64,000 nucleotides of DNA from Alphaproteobacteria bacterium (GTDB lineage Bacteria; Pseudomonadota; Alphaproteobacteria; Rhodospirillales; Magnetovibrionaceae), in contig JADGBG010000002.1 of the NCBI GenBank assembly GCA_015231605.1, forward strand, positions 23,244 through 87,243, given 5' to 3'. The translations under genes were made by a program, and so were the position numbers. The notes under the pieces were generated by a model. The model was not told the origin of the DNA. It saw only the letters and a program-made list of their open reading frames with translations, and did no database searches. Of this stretch, positions 37,324 through 46,134 are shown one piece after another (position 1 is the stretch's first letter; each line of letters opens with the position of its first letter).

Positions 37324-38334
37324 TCAACGGATCACTTTGGCGGCCTGACGCAAGATGCTGTCGGGGATATCGAGGCCGATGAGTTTGGCGGTCCTCAAAT
37401 TGAGGCTGAGAAGGCTTCGTCCCATCTCCACGGGCGTGGTGGCGGGATTGGCGCCGCGCAGAATCTTGTGGGCGAGAACCGCGCCGGCCTTCCCCAACTC
37501 GGAATGAATGAAGCCATAACAATACAAGGCCCCGGCTTCCACCTGGGTGTAAGACGGGGCGGAAACCGGGATCTTGCGGCGAATGGCCTCGTTGACGAAC
37601 GCGTCGACGGCCGCCTCGATCGCGGAATCCCGGGGGATGAAAACGGCTTCGACGTCGCTTGGCATTTCGCTGGCGACGACCCGGGCATGTTCCGTGGATT
37701 CAACGGGGTACGGGACGAGTTCCAAGCCCAGCAGGACGGAAGCGCCACGGATGCTCGACAAGGACAGGCGGGAACTGTCGTCCGCCACCGTATACGGCAC
37801 GAACACCCGCCGCGCCTTCGGGGCGATCTTGGTCAGCCATTGCAGACGGACATCGTCCCCGAGCGGCAGTTTGATCCCGGTCACGTTGCCGCCGGGGCGC
37901 ATGAGGTCTTCGACGACGCCGGCGCCGACCGGGTCGTTGACGGGCGAGAACACCACGGGGATGCCGGTGCCGGCCGTCGCGCGCTTGGCCGCCTGGGTCG
38001 CCGGCGTGCTGGAAACGAAGATCAGGTCCACCCCATCGGCGACGTGGGCCGCCGCCATGGCGTCCAGCCGATCAATGGATCCTGCGGCGCCGTTATCCTT
38101 GACGACGACGTCCTTGCCGATCTGCCAGCCCATTTCCTCGAGACCGTCCTTGAATCCATCCAGGGTTCGGTCGTCGACCTCCGTCAATCGCATGGCGCCG
38201 ATCACAAACACCCTGGACGTCAAATCCATCTGCTGGCGCTGCTCGAAATAAAAATAAATGGACAAGCTCGCCAAGACGACGAACGTCACCGCGAACAGCA
38301 CGTATGTCCTGGTATGCGACGCGAAGGTCCCCAT
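37324..38334 (-). CDS. ABC-type substrate-binding protein (PF04392 type), membrane-anchored
   Basis: A 336-residue periplasmic-binding-fold protein with a single N-terminal membrane helix (YVLFAVTFVVLASLSIYFYF) that lacks an obvious cleavage site. Family signatures are VFVIGAMR, DGFKDGLEEMGW, IFVSSTPATQAAKRATAGTGIPVVFSPVNDPVGAGVVEDLMRPGGNVTG and APSYTQVEAGALYCYG. There are no ABC permease or ATPase genes nearby, and the next gene on the same strand is a sensor kinase, so it is more likely a sensory binding protein than a transporter part. The ATG at 38334 follows GAGGGGAGAAGG. Confidence 0.83.
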   Translation of the reverse strand: MGTFASHTRTYVLFAVTFVVLASLSIYFYFEQRQQMDLTSRVFVIGAMRLTEVDDRTLDGFKDGLEEMGWQIGKDVVVKDNGAAGSIDRLDAMAAAHVADGVDLIFVSSTPATQAAKRATAGTGIPVVFSPVNDPVGAGVVEDLMRPGGNVTGIKLPLGDDVRLQWLTKIAPKARRVFVPYTVADDSSRLSLSSIRGASVLLGLELVPYPVESTEHARVVASEMPSDVEAVFIPRDSAIEAAVDAFVNEAIRRKIPVSAPSYTQVEAGALYCYGFIHSELGKAGAVLAHKILRGANPATTPVEMGRSLLSLNLRTAKLIGLDIPDSILRQAAKVIR

Positions 38335-38631
38335 CCTTCTCCCCTCATCCGGCGCGGGGTTCCCCAACCACCTGCGATTCAGGAAGTATTACAGAAACAC
38401 AGCAAAACAACCAGGCATTGTTGAAAATCGGCGATACGGATCTCCGTCGCTTGCCTCGGACTCGAAAGGCAACACCGCCCCAATTCCCCTCGCCCGCCCT
38501 GGATTAACGATTTTTTAGAGCCGCAAGTGGAGAATCGGAGGTGCGATTCGACGAAATTCTTTTGCAAGACCGGGTCCTTCCGGCTAGCCTGGATGTCGAC
38601 GTTCTGCAAGAAACCGCGGATCAGAGGGGGT
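38335..38631 (+). other. Divergent intergenic region with a CtrA-like half-site pair
   Basis: A 297-base non-coding gap between the substrate-binding protein gene (minus) and the carboxypeptidase gene (plus). It contains TTAA-N7-TTAG at 38504-38518, close to the alphaproteobacterial CtrA consensus TTAA-N7-TTAA, and an AGAGGGGG ribosome site just before 38632. An in-frame open stretch upstream of 38632 is not supported by a start signal. I see no RNA gene. Confidence 0.35.
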
Positions 38632-39855
38632 ATGCGCGTTTTGCCCGTTCGCATTTTCGACACCGTCGCCCGCCCGTTCGCCGGCCTGCCGCGCACCGGC
38701 AGGATCGTCGTTCTCCTGCTGGCGATGCTGGCCGCCTTGTCTCCGGCCCCCGCATTGGCGAAGTACGCCTCCATGGTGATCAACGCGGATACGGGGGAGG
38801 TGTTGCACGAAACCAACCCCGACACGCGGAATTTTCCGGCGTCTCTCACCAAGATGATGACGCTCTATCTGATGTTCGAGTCCATCGAGGAAGGCCGCAT
38901 GCGCCTTGACGACAAAATCGTCATGACGAGCCGCGCGGCCAACCAGCCGCCGTCGAAGCTGGGCCTCAAGCCCAACGAGACGCTCCGGGTCGAGGACGCC
39001 ATCCGCGCGCTGGCCGTCAAGTCCGCCAACGACGTGGCGGCGGCCGTGGCGGAACACATGGCCGGGTCGGAGCCTCAATTCGCCTTGCGCATGACCGCCA
39101 AGGCCCGCCAGCTGGGCATGAGCAACACCACGTTCCGCAACGCGTCCGGCCTGCCGCACCGTGCCCAGATGTCCACCGCGCGCGACATGGCGAAGCTGGC
39201 CCACGCCCTGATCCGGGACTACCCGCGGCGCTACCACTATTTTTCCGAACCGAATTTCGAATTCGACGGCAAGACCCACCGCACCCACAACGCGCTTCTC
39301 ACGGACTATGAAGGCGCTGACGGCATCAAGACCGGCTATATCCGCGCGTCCGGGTTTAACCTCGTGGCCTCCGTCAAGCGTGGCGACAAGCGGCTGATCG
39401 GCGTCGTGTTCGGCGCGCGCGATTCCAAATCCCGCAACCTTCACATGGTCAACCTTCTGGACAAGGGCTGGGCCAAGGTCTATCCGCAGGCTCTCGCCGT
39501 GGCCAAGACCAAAAAGGTTGAAAAGGCCGAGAAGACCGCCAAACTCGACCCCGGCTCCAAACCGAAGGCGTCCGGAGAATCCGTATGGGGCGTCCAGGTC
39601 GGGGCCTTCAAGGACCGTGAACCGGCTTATGATCTCGCCACGCGCGCCGTGGGTGTCGCCCCCACCTATCTGGCGAACGGCGAGGTCACCGTATCGCCGC
39701 TGGAAAAGAAAAGCGGCTCGATCCTGTACCGCGGACGCATCCAGGGAATCACCAAGACCCAGGCCTACCGCGCGTGCCGCGAACTCAAGAAAAAGAAGTT
39801 CGGCTGCATGCCGTTCAAGCTCAGTGAAACGATGGAAGTCGCGTCGCTGAACTGA
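38632..39855 (+). CDS. D-alanyl-D-alanine carboxypeptidase with C-terminal SPOR domain (DacF-like)
   Basis: A 407-residue penicillin-binding protein of family S11. A signal peptide (cleavage after ALA, about residue 43) precedes SxxK in ASLTKMMT, SxN in KSANDVAAAV and KTG in GIKTGYIRASGFNL, so all catalytic motifs are present. A Lys-rich linker (KTKKVEKAEKTAK) leads to a SPOR domain (about residues 330-400, VWGVQVGAFKDREPAYDLA) that binds denuded septal peptidoglycan, directing the enzyme to division sites. It trims pentapeptide stems. The ATG at 38632 is set by AGAGGGGG immediately upstream. Confidence 0.92.
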   Translation: MRVLPVRIFDTVARPFAGLPRTGRIVVLLLAMLAALSPAPALAKYASMVINADTGEVLHETNPDTRNFPASLTKMMTLYLMFESIEEGRMRLDDKIVMTSRAANQPPSKLGLKPNETLRVEDAIRALAVKSANDVAAAVAEHMAGSEPQFALRMTAKARQLGMSNTTFRNASGLPHRAQMSTARDMAKLAHALIRDYPRRYHYFSEPNFEFDGKTHRTHNALLTDYEGADGIKTGYIRASGFNLVASVKRGDKRLIGVVFGARDSKSRNLHMVNLLDKGWAKVYPQALAVAKTKKVEKAEKTAKLDPGSKPKASGESVWGVQVGAFKDREPAYDLATRAVGVAPTYLANGEVTVSPLEKKSGSILYRGRIQGITKTQAYRACRELKKKKFGCMPFKLSETMEVASLN

Positions 39856-39868
39856 CGTCCCAAAGCCC

Positions 39869-42800
39869 TCATCGGTTATCCAGGGCGCGGCGCCTTTCCC
39901 ACCATTGCGCCACGTTGGCGCGCAACATCAACGCCGAGGGCGTGACGACCAGGGTGAGAATGGTGGCGAAGCCGAGGCCCGCGACAATGGCGATGGACAG
40001 CTGCACCCACATCTGATTGGCGGGCGCGCCGACCACCACGGTGCGGTCGATGAAGTCGATGCCGACGTTGAAGCACATCGGCAACAGGCCCAGCATGGTG
40101 GTGACGGTGGTCAGCATCACCGGACGCAGGCGTTGCGCGCCGGTCAGCAGGATCGCGTCGCGCTGGGTCGCCGCGGCATGTTTGAGGCGGTCGAAGGTGT
40201 CGATCAGCACGATGTTGTTGTTGACCACCACGCCGGCCAGGGCGATCACGCCGATGCCGCTCATGATGATGCCGAAGGGCTGCCCCGTCAGCAGCAGGCC
40301 GATGAATACGCCCAGCGTCGACATCATCACCGCCGACAGGATCAGGGCCGCCGAATAGAAGCTGTTGAACTGCGTCACCAAGATGATGGCGATGAGGAAC
40401 AGCGCCACCCCGAAGGCCTTGGACAGGAACGCCTTGGCCTTGGCCTGTTCCTCGTCCTCGCCCTTGAACTTGACGGAGATGCGCGAATCCAGCCCCGCCG
40501 TGGCCAGCCAGGCCTTGATCTCGCGGACCTTGTCGTCCACCAAAAGGCCTTCGGCCACGTCGGCCTTGACCTTGACCACGCGCCGGGCGTCGGTGCGGGA
40601 AATGGTGCCGGTCTTGGGCTTGGGCGTCATGTCCACGAAATTGGCGATGGGCGTCATGCCGCCCGGCGTCTTGACCCGCATGCGGCCCAATTCGTCGAGC
40701 GTGCGGTATTGATCCGGAAAGCGCACGCGCACGTCCACTTCGTCATCGGAATCGTCCGGCCGATAACCGCCCAGCCGCACGCCGCCGGTCGCCAGCATGA
40801 TGGTCGAGCCGATGGAGGAGACGTCCGCGCCGAATTTGGCGGCCTGGGCCCGGTCCACGTCGAACGCCCAATCGATGCCGGGCAGCGGCAGGGTGTCTTC
40901 GATATCGACGAAGCCGCCCATCGTCTCCATCGCCGTCGTCAGCTTCCGCGCGGCCGGGTTCAACAGGTCGGTGTGGCGCGAGGACAGCTCCACGTACACC
41001 GGCTTGCCCTGGCGGGGTCCGTGTTCGCTCTTCACGGCGTTCACGACGATGCCCGCGATGGGTGCGGTGCGCTCGCGGATTTCGTCCAGGATCTTCACGG
41101 CTTTGGGGCGGTCCCGCCAGTGGGAGAATTCGATGAACACCGTGCCGACGATGTCCTCCGCCGCGTCCGACGTGGGGTTGGAGCGCGTGCGGGTGTAGAC
41201 CATGTCGATGCCGCCGACCTGCTGGACCTGCGCTTCGACCTCGCGCATCAGGGCGTCGCGCTCCCAGATGGACAGGTTGCCGCGCGCGCGCACCTGGACC
41301 TGGGCGGTGCTGGGCTCGGTCTTGGGGAAGAACTCGACGCCCTTGCCGAAGGCGAAGTAGATCGCCACCACCGACAGCAACAGAACCACCGTGCCCACGA
41401 TCACCCGCCCCGGCCGGTCGATGGCGAAGGTCAGAACGCCGAGGTAGCGCCGCGTCATCGGCCCCGCACCGGCCATCACGCGGTTCATGTCCACGTCCTC
41501 GCCGCTCAAGGCCTGCATTTCTCCGGCGGCGGCCTCGCCGGGCTTGCCGACGTAGGCCCCCAGCGTCGGCACGAACACCAACGCCATCAACAGCGACGCC
41601 GACAAGGTCGCCAGCAGGGTGAACGGCAGGTATTTCATGAACTCGCCCACCACGCCCGGCCAGAACACCAGCGGCAGAAACGCCGCCAGGGTGGTCAGCG
41701 TCGACGCCATGATCGGCGGGGCCATGCGCTTGGCGGCAAGCGCGTAGGCTTCCTTGCGGTGCAGGCCTTCGACCATCTTGCGGTCGGCGAATTCGGTCAC
41801 CACGATGGCCCCGTCCACCAGCATGCCGACGGCCAGCACCAGGCCGAACAGCACCACCATGTTCATGGTGAAGCCGACCGCGTAGAGCAGCAGGATGCCG
41901 GTGAGGAAGGATCCCGGAATGGCCACGCCCACCAACCCGGCCGAACGCCAGCCCAAAGCCGCGACGATCACGATCATCACCAACAGCACCGCGCTGATTA
42001 CCGAATTTTCCAGGGTGGAGAGACGCTCGGCGATATCGGTGGATTTGTCCTGGGCATAGGCGACGCGCACCGCCTTTTGCAACTCGGCGGGCCAGTGGGC
42101 GCGCTCGGCCTCGACCTTTTCGCGGACCATGGCCACGGTGTCGATCAGGTTTTCGCCCGCGTGCTTGGACACTTCCAGCGTCACCGCCCGCCGCCCGTCG
42201 ATGCGCGCGAAGCTCTTGGGGTCCTTGAAGGCGCGGCGCACCTCGCCGATGTCGCCCAAGCGCACCACCGAATCCCCGGCCGTCGCCACGGGCAGTTCGG
42301 CGATCTCCGTGACGCTTTCCAACAGGCCCGGAACCTTTAGCGAGAAACTGCCCCGCCCCGTGTCCTGTGCCCCCGCCGCGATCAGACGGTTTGAACTGGT
42401 GACGCTGGCGATGGCCTCGCCGGGGCTGAGGCCGTAGCTTTCCACCTTCACCGGATCGATGAGGATTTCCACCATTTCGTCGCGGGTTCCCGTCAGTTCG
42501 GCCTTCAGCACCGGATCCAGGCCTTCGATGGCGTCTTCCAGATCGCGGCCCAAGCGCAACAGCGTGCGTTCCGGCACCTGGCCCGCGAGGGTCACCACCA
42601 CCACGGGGAATTCGGAAAAGTTGATTTCCTCGATCACCGGTTCTTCGCTCTCCGAGGGCAAATCCGGCTTTGCGTCGTCCACCTGTTCGCGCACGTCGGA
42701 GATCGCCTGACGCACGTCGAACCCGGCTTCGAATTCCAGCACCACGTTGGCGCCGCCTTCGTAGCCCTTGCCGCGCATTTCCTTGAGCCCGTCGACCGTG

Positions 42801-43018
42801 CGCAGTTCCTGCTCCAGCGGGCGCAGCAGCATGTCCTCGGCGTCCTCGGGCGAGATGCCTTCGTGCACCACGCGCACGATGATCATCGGGATGTTGATGT
42901 CGGGTTCGGCCTCCTTGGGAATTTCCACGTACGCCACGGACCCCGTGATCAACAGCAGCAGCAAGGTCAACAAGGTGGTGCGGGCGCGTTGGAACGCGAC
43001 GTCGATGAGCGCGCGCAT
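39869..43018 (-). CDS. RND efflux transporter permease (AcrB/MexF-like, HAE family)
   Basis: A 1049-residue inner-membrane pump subunit with the RND duplicate layout: one N-terminal helix, a large periplasmic loop, six helices, second loop, five helices. VLAVGMLVDGAIVVTEFADR holds the proton-relay acidic region in helix 4. The N-terminus (MRALIDVAFQRARTTLLTLLLLL) and sequence IPKEAEPDINIPMIIV place it with the heavy, non-metal 'VexF/MdtB-like' branch common in alphaproteobacteria. It is the last gene of a marR-mfp-rnd operon; no outer-membrane TolC gene is present here. Substrates unknown. Confidence 0.93.
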   Translation of the reverse strand: MRALIDVAFQRARTTLLTLLLLLITGSVAYVEIPKEAEPDINIPMIIVRVVHEGISPEDAEDMLLRPLEQELRTVDGLKEMRGKGYEGGANVVLEFEAGFDVRQAISDVREQVDDAKPDLPSESEEPVIEEINFSEFPVVVVTLAGQVPERTLLRLGRDLEDAIEGLDPVLKAELTGTRDEMVEILIDPVKVESYGLSPGEAIASVTSSNRLIAAGAQDTGRGSFSLKVPGLLESVTEIAELPVATAGDSVVRLGDIGEVRRAFKDPKSFARIDGRRAVTLEVSKHAGENLIDTVAMVREKVEAERAHWPAELQKAVRVAYAQDKSTDIAERLSTLENSVISAVLLVMIVIVAALGWRSAGLVGVAIPGSFLTGILLLYAVGFTMNMVVLFGLVLAVGMLVDGAIVVTEFADRKMVEGLHRKEAYALAAKRMAPPIMASTLTTLAAFLPLVFWPGVVGEFMKYLPFTLLATLSASLLMALVFVPTLGAYVGKPGEAAAGEMQALSGEDVDMNRVMAGAGPMTRRYLGVLTFAIDRPGRVIVGTVVLLLSVVAIYFAFGKGVEFFPKTEPSTAQVQVRARGNLSIWERDALMREVEAQVQQVGGIDMVYTRTRSNPTSDAAEDIVGTVFIEFSHWRDRPKAVKILDEIRERTAPIAGIVVNAVKSEHGPRQGKPVYVELSSRHTDLLNPAARKLTTAMETMGGFVDIEDTLPLPGIDWAFDVDRAQAAKFGADVSSIGSTIMLATGGVRLGGYRPDDSDDEVDVRVRFPDQYRTLDELGRMRVKTPGGMTPIANFVDMTPKPKTGTISRTDARRVVKVKADVAEGLLVDDKVREIKAWLATAGLDSRISVKFKGEDEEQAKAKAFLSKAFGVALFLIAIILVTQFNSFYSAALILSAVMMSTLGVFIGLLLTGQPFGIIMSGIGVIALAGVVVNNNIVLIDTFDRLKHAAATQRDAILLTGAQRLRPVMLTTVTTMLGLLPMCFNVGIDFIDRTVVVGAPANQMWVQLSIAIVAGLGFATILTLVVTPSALMLRANVAQWWERRRALDNR

Positions 43019-43021
43019 CGC

Positions 43022-44119
43022 CTATTCCCCCAACGCGCCGTTGGGACGGGTGGTGTCCAGTGCGCCGTGCACGGCTTCGACCTTTTGTCCGGCGACGACG
43101 AATTCTTGGCCGACCGAGATCACCCGCGCGGTTTGCGGCAAGCCCGACAGCCAGATCCCCTCGGGCGTGTCGGCCACGAGTTCAACGGCGACGAAGCGCA
43201 CCAGGCCTTCGTCGTCCACGGTCTTGAGACCCAGCGCGCCGGCGTCGTTCAGCGTCAGCAACGCGGGGGACAGACGGTGCGCCATCACCTCGCCGGTGGG
43301 AATGTGCAACTCCGCCGTCAGGCCTTCCGCCACGTCGTGGTCGGGGGTGTCGGCGGCGAGCTCGACCCGGAAGGTGCGGGTCGCCGCGTCCGACGACTTG
43401 GCGACAAAGGTGACGCGTCCCGAAAGCTCACGCCCGTCGGAAAGACGTATGCTGGCGTCCCCGCCCACCGCGACGTGCGCGATGTCCATCTCCGACACCT
43501 GTCCGACGGCGATGACGGCGCGCAAATCCAGGATTCGCGCGGCTTTCGCCCCTTCCTTGTCCAGGTAGTCGCCTACCTCCAGCGGCAGATCGTCCACCAC
43601 GCCCGCGAACGGGGCCTTGACGGTGGTGTTGGCGAGATCGCGGCGCTGGCGCGTGACCTGGGCGTGGGCGGATTCCAGGTCGGCCTTGGTCTGGGCGACG
43701 TTAAGTTGCGAACTGTATCCACCCTTGGACAGCTTGCGCGCCGACTGGTGCGCGATTTCGGCCTGCTCGAGGCGCGCCTCCGCCTCGGCCAGCTTTTGCG
43801 CGCGGTCCTCGTGGTCCAACCTGACCAAAGGCTGGTCGGCCTCCACCCATGCGCCCTTGTCGGCCAGGATCTCCACCACGCGGCCCGTGACCTCCGCGCG
43901 CACGGTGACGGCGCGCACCGCCTCTGTCCGGCCCAGCACGGTGATGGCGCGGGTATGGTTTTGCCCGGTCACGGTTTCGACCCTGACGCGCGCCGGACCG
44001 CCCTCCGCGCGTTTGGCCTTGGCGGGCTTGTGATCGTCGCCGATCAGACCCGACGCCATCCACAGCACCGAGAGGACGAAAATGGCAAGGGCGGTTTTAT
44101 GCGGTGTCTTCAGGGCCAT
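43022..44119 (-). CDS. RND efflux periplasmic adaptor (membrane fusion protein)
   Basis: A 365-residue adaptor. An N-terminal membrane anchor (TALAIFVLSVLWMASGLIG), the biotinyl/lipoyl-like halves (VRAEVTGRVVEILADKGAWVEADQPLVRLD and VKAPFAGVVDDLPLEVGDYLDKEG), an alpha-helical hairpin between them and a beta-barrel region (VGGDASIRLSDGRELSGRVTFV) are all present. It ends four bases before the pump gene and follows a marR regulator gene by 12 bases, so the three genes form an operon. Confidence 0.92.
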   Translation of the reverse strand: MALKTPHKTALAIFVLSVLWMASGLIGDDHKPAKAKRAEGGPARVRVETVTGQNHTRAITVLGRTEAVRAVTVRAEVTGRVVEILADKGAWVEADQPLVRLDHEDRAQKLAEAEARLEQAEIAHQSARKLSKGGYSSQLNVAQTKADLESAHAQVTRQRRDLANTTVKAPFAGVVDDLPLEVGDYLDKEGAKAARILDLRAVIAVGQVSEMDIAHVAVGGDASIRLSDGRELSGRVTFVAKSSDAATRTFRVELAADTPDHDVAEGLTAELHIPTGEVMAHRLSPALLTLNDAGALGLKTVDDEGLVRFVAVELVADTPEGIWLSGLPQTARVISVGQEFVVAGQKVEAVHGALDTTRPNGALGE

Positions 44120-44131
44120 GGCGTCGATCCG

Positions 44132-44638
44132 TCAGTCTTTTTGGGTCATGTTGGCGATGATGCGCGACAGCACCTGGGCGGCGATCCGTTCTTCTTCGTC
44201 GGTGACGCCGGTCAGGGCGCGTTCCACCACGGGCATGGCCTCGCCGATCAGGGTGTCGAACAATCCCCAGGATTTTTCCGTCAGCACCACGTTGACGCGG
44301 CGGCGGTCATGCTCGTCCGGCTGGCGCGTCACCAGCCCATCCCGTTCCATCCGGTCGATGGTCCGCGATATGGTCCCGCCGCCGACCGCGACGCGATCCG
44401 ACAGTTCGCGTTGGGTCAGGCCGTCCTGTTCGAACAAGCACACCATGGCCGACCATTGCGCCAGCGACACACCGTGACGTTCGATGGCGTCGCCGAAGGA
44501 TTGATGCAGAACCTTCTGCGCCATGGTCACCAGATAGGGAATCGCCTGCTCGCGCTTGGACCGCAGGAACGATCCGAACACGCCACCCGGACGCACCGGC
44601 GGGTGATTGCGCATGTCTTCGATGCTTTTGCGGCTCAT
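44132..44638 (-). CDS. MarR family transcriptional regulator
   Basis: A 168-residue winged-helix regulator: GLTQRELSDRVAVGGGTISRTIDRMERDGLVTRQPDEHDRRRVNVVLTEKS is the MarR DNA-binding domain with the DxRxxxVxLT wing, here DEHDRRRVNVVLT. It is the first gene of the efflux operon and most likely represses it in the absence of a ligand. The ATG at 44638 is chosen because the frame upstream covers the presumed operator. Confidence 0.92.
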   Translation of the reverse strand: MSRKSIEDMRNHPPVRPGGVFGSFLRSKREQAIPYLVTMAQKVLHQSFGDAIERHGVSLAQWSAMVCLFEQDGLTQRELSDRVAVGGGTISRTIDRMERDGLVTRQPDEHDRRRVNVVLTEKSWGLFDTLIGEAMPVVERALTGVTDEEERIAAQVLSRIIANMTQKD

Positions 44639-44666
44639 GACGGGTCCTGGGGAGGATCTTGAATTA

Positions 44667-44691
44667 TTGCCATGACAACAGTTAGCATAAC
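44667..44691 (-). promoter_or_regulatory. Candidate MarR operator (two short dyads)
   Basis: TTGCCATGACAA (44667-44678) is a near-perfect dyad TTGnCATGnCAA, and GTTAGCATAAC (44681-44691) is a second small dyad. They lie 29-53 bases upstream of the marR start codon, where an autorepressing MarR protein would be expected to bind. Confidence 0.4.
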
Positions 44692-44779
44692 AACGAATTC
44701 CATGCAAGACTCAACGCCGCACAATCGCCCGATCTTCCCTGGGCCTCGTTTGTTGGGGAGGAATACTCGCGGCTTGGCC

Positions 44780-46132
44780 TTATTTCAGCCCGTATTTCTC
44801 GATCAGGCGATAGACGTTGCGTTCGCTGACGTCGAGCGCTTCAGACATCTTCGAGCGATGCCCGTCACAGCGCCGATAAACGTGACGCACATAGCGTTCC
44901 TTCATTTCCTCCAGGGTCGGAATGTCGTCGAACGCCTCCGATTTCGGATTGATCCGCGGGGGCGCGGGAAGGTCGATGCCGAGATGTTCCGTACCGATTT
45001 CCACATCGTCGCGGGACAGGATGATCGCCCGTTCGACGACGTTGCGCAATTCCCGGATGTTTCCGGGCCAGCCGTAGCCTTGCATGAACGTCAAGGCGTC
45101 CGGAGAGAAGCGCTTCTGAATGCGGCGGGAAAAATCGTGATTGTCGATGAAGTGCTGGATCAGCGCGGGAATGTCGTCGAGACGCGCGCTCAACGGCGGG
45201 ACGGTGATGACGATGGCGCTGAGGCGGTAATAGAGATCCTTGCGGAACTGGCCCTCCGCGGCCATGGCCTTGAGGTCGCGGTTGGTCGCCGCGACGATGC
45301 GCACATCGGCTCCCAAATCCTTGGTCCCGCCCAGCCGCCGGAACTGCCCCGTTTCCAGAACGCGCAGCAGCTTGGCCTGGATGGCCGGTGAAATTTCCCC
45401 GATTTCGTCCAGAAAAAGGGTTCCCCCGTCGGCCACCTCGATCAACCCCTTCTTCTGGCGGTCAGCCCCGGTGAAGGCTCCGCGCTCGTGGCCGAACAGT
45501 TCCGATTCAAAGAGGTTTTCCTGGAGCGTGCAGCAATCCAGCGGCACGAAATTCTGTTCCGCGCGCAGGCTGCGGCGGTGCACCTCCTGTGCCACCAATT
45601 CCTTTCCGACGCCGCTTTCGCCCTGGATCAGCACGGTGGTGTCCGCGGGGGCCACGGCTTCGATCATTTCCGCCACCCGGAGAATGGCCGGGCTCGATCC
45701 GATCATGAAGCTGCGTTCCGAGGCTTGCGTGCGGCTTCTCAGGAATTGGCACTCCTCGCGCAGGTGGGCGTTTTCCAACGCCCGCGTGACGGTCAACTCC
45801 AACTCGTCGAGGTTGACCGGCTTCATCAGGTATTCCGAGGCCCCGCCCCGAATGGCCTTGATGGCGCTCTGCACGGAACCGAACGCGGTGAGGACGATCA
45901 CCGGATACTGCGGGGCCAGTTCGGGAAGGATCTCCAAGCCGCTGGCGTCGGGCAACTGAATGTCGAGCAGGATCAGCGCCGGCTCGTTCTCCCCGAGAAA
46001 GGCGCGAGCCTCCCCCCAGGAATGGGCGCCGGTGGTGTTGAGGCCCAGATTCCTCAACTGCTTGCTGACAAGTTGATTGAAAACCCTATCATCTTCGATG
46101 ATGAGGACTTTCTTGCCTTTGCTGCCGCTCAC
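44780..46132 (-). CDS. Sigma-54-dependent response regulator (NtrC family)
   Basis: A 450-residue regulator. The receiver domain occupies residues 1-120, with phospho-acceptor Asp57 in LILLDIQLPD. The AAA+ domain spans about residues 145-385, with Walker A GESGVGKE and the sigma-54 contact loop GAFTGAD. A Fis-type helix-turn-helix lies at the C-terminus (RSKMSEALDVSERNVYRLIEKYG). It starts two bases after the heme-sensor kinase gene, so the two are a cognate pair. A well-matched sigma-54 promoter with upstream dyads lies before the molybdoenzyme operon at 55 kb; control of that operon is my inference. Confidence 0.93.
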   Translation of the reverse strand: MSGSKGKKVLIIEDDRVFNQLVSKQLRNLGLNTTGAHSWGEARAFLGENEPALILLDIQLPDASGLEILPELAPQYPVIVLTAFGSVQSAIKAIRGGASEYLMKPVNLDELELTVTRALENAHLREECQFLRSRTQASERSFMIGSSPAILRVAEMIEAVAPADTTVLIQGESGVGKELVAQEVHRRSLRAEQNFVPLDCCTLQENLFESELFGHERGAFTGADRQKKGLIEVADGGTLFLDEIGEISPAIQAKLLRVLETGQFRRLGGTKDLGADVRIVAATNRDLKAMAAEGQFRKDLYYRLSAIVITVPPLSARLDDIPALIQHFIDNHDFSRRIQKRFSPDALTFMQGYGWPGNIRELRNVVERAIILSRDDVEIGTEHLGIDLPAPPRINPKSEAFDDIPTLEEMKERYVRHVYRRCDGHRSKMSEALDVSERNVYRLIEKYGLK

Positions 46133-46134
46133 AT

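Noticed and set aside
39905..42340. 811-codon His/Gln/Arg-rich frame on the plus strand
   Set aside because: Antisense to the RND permease; composition typical of reverse-frame translation of a GC-rich gene.
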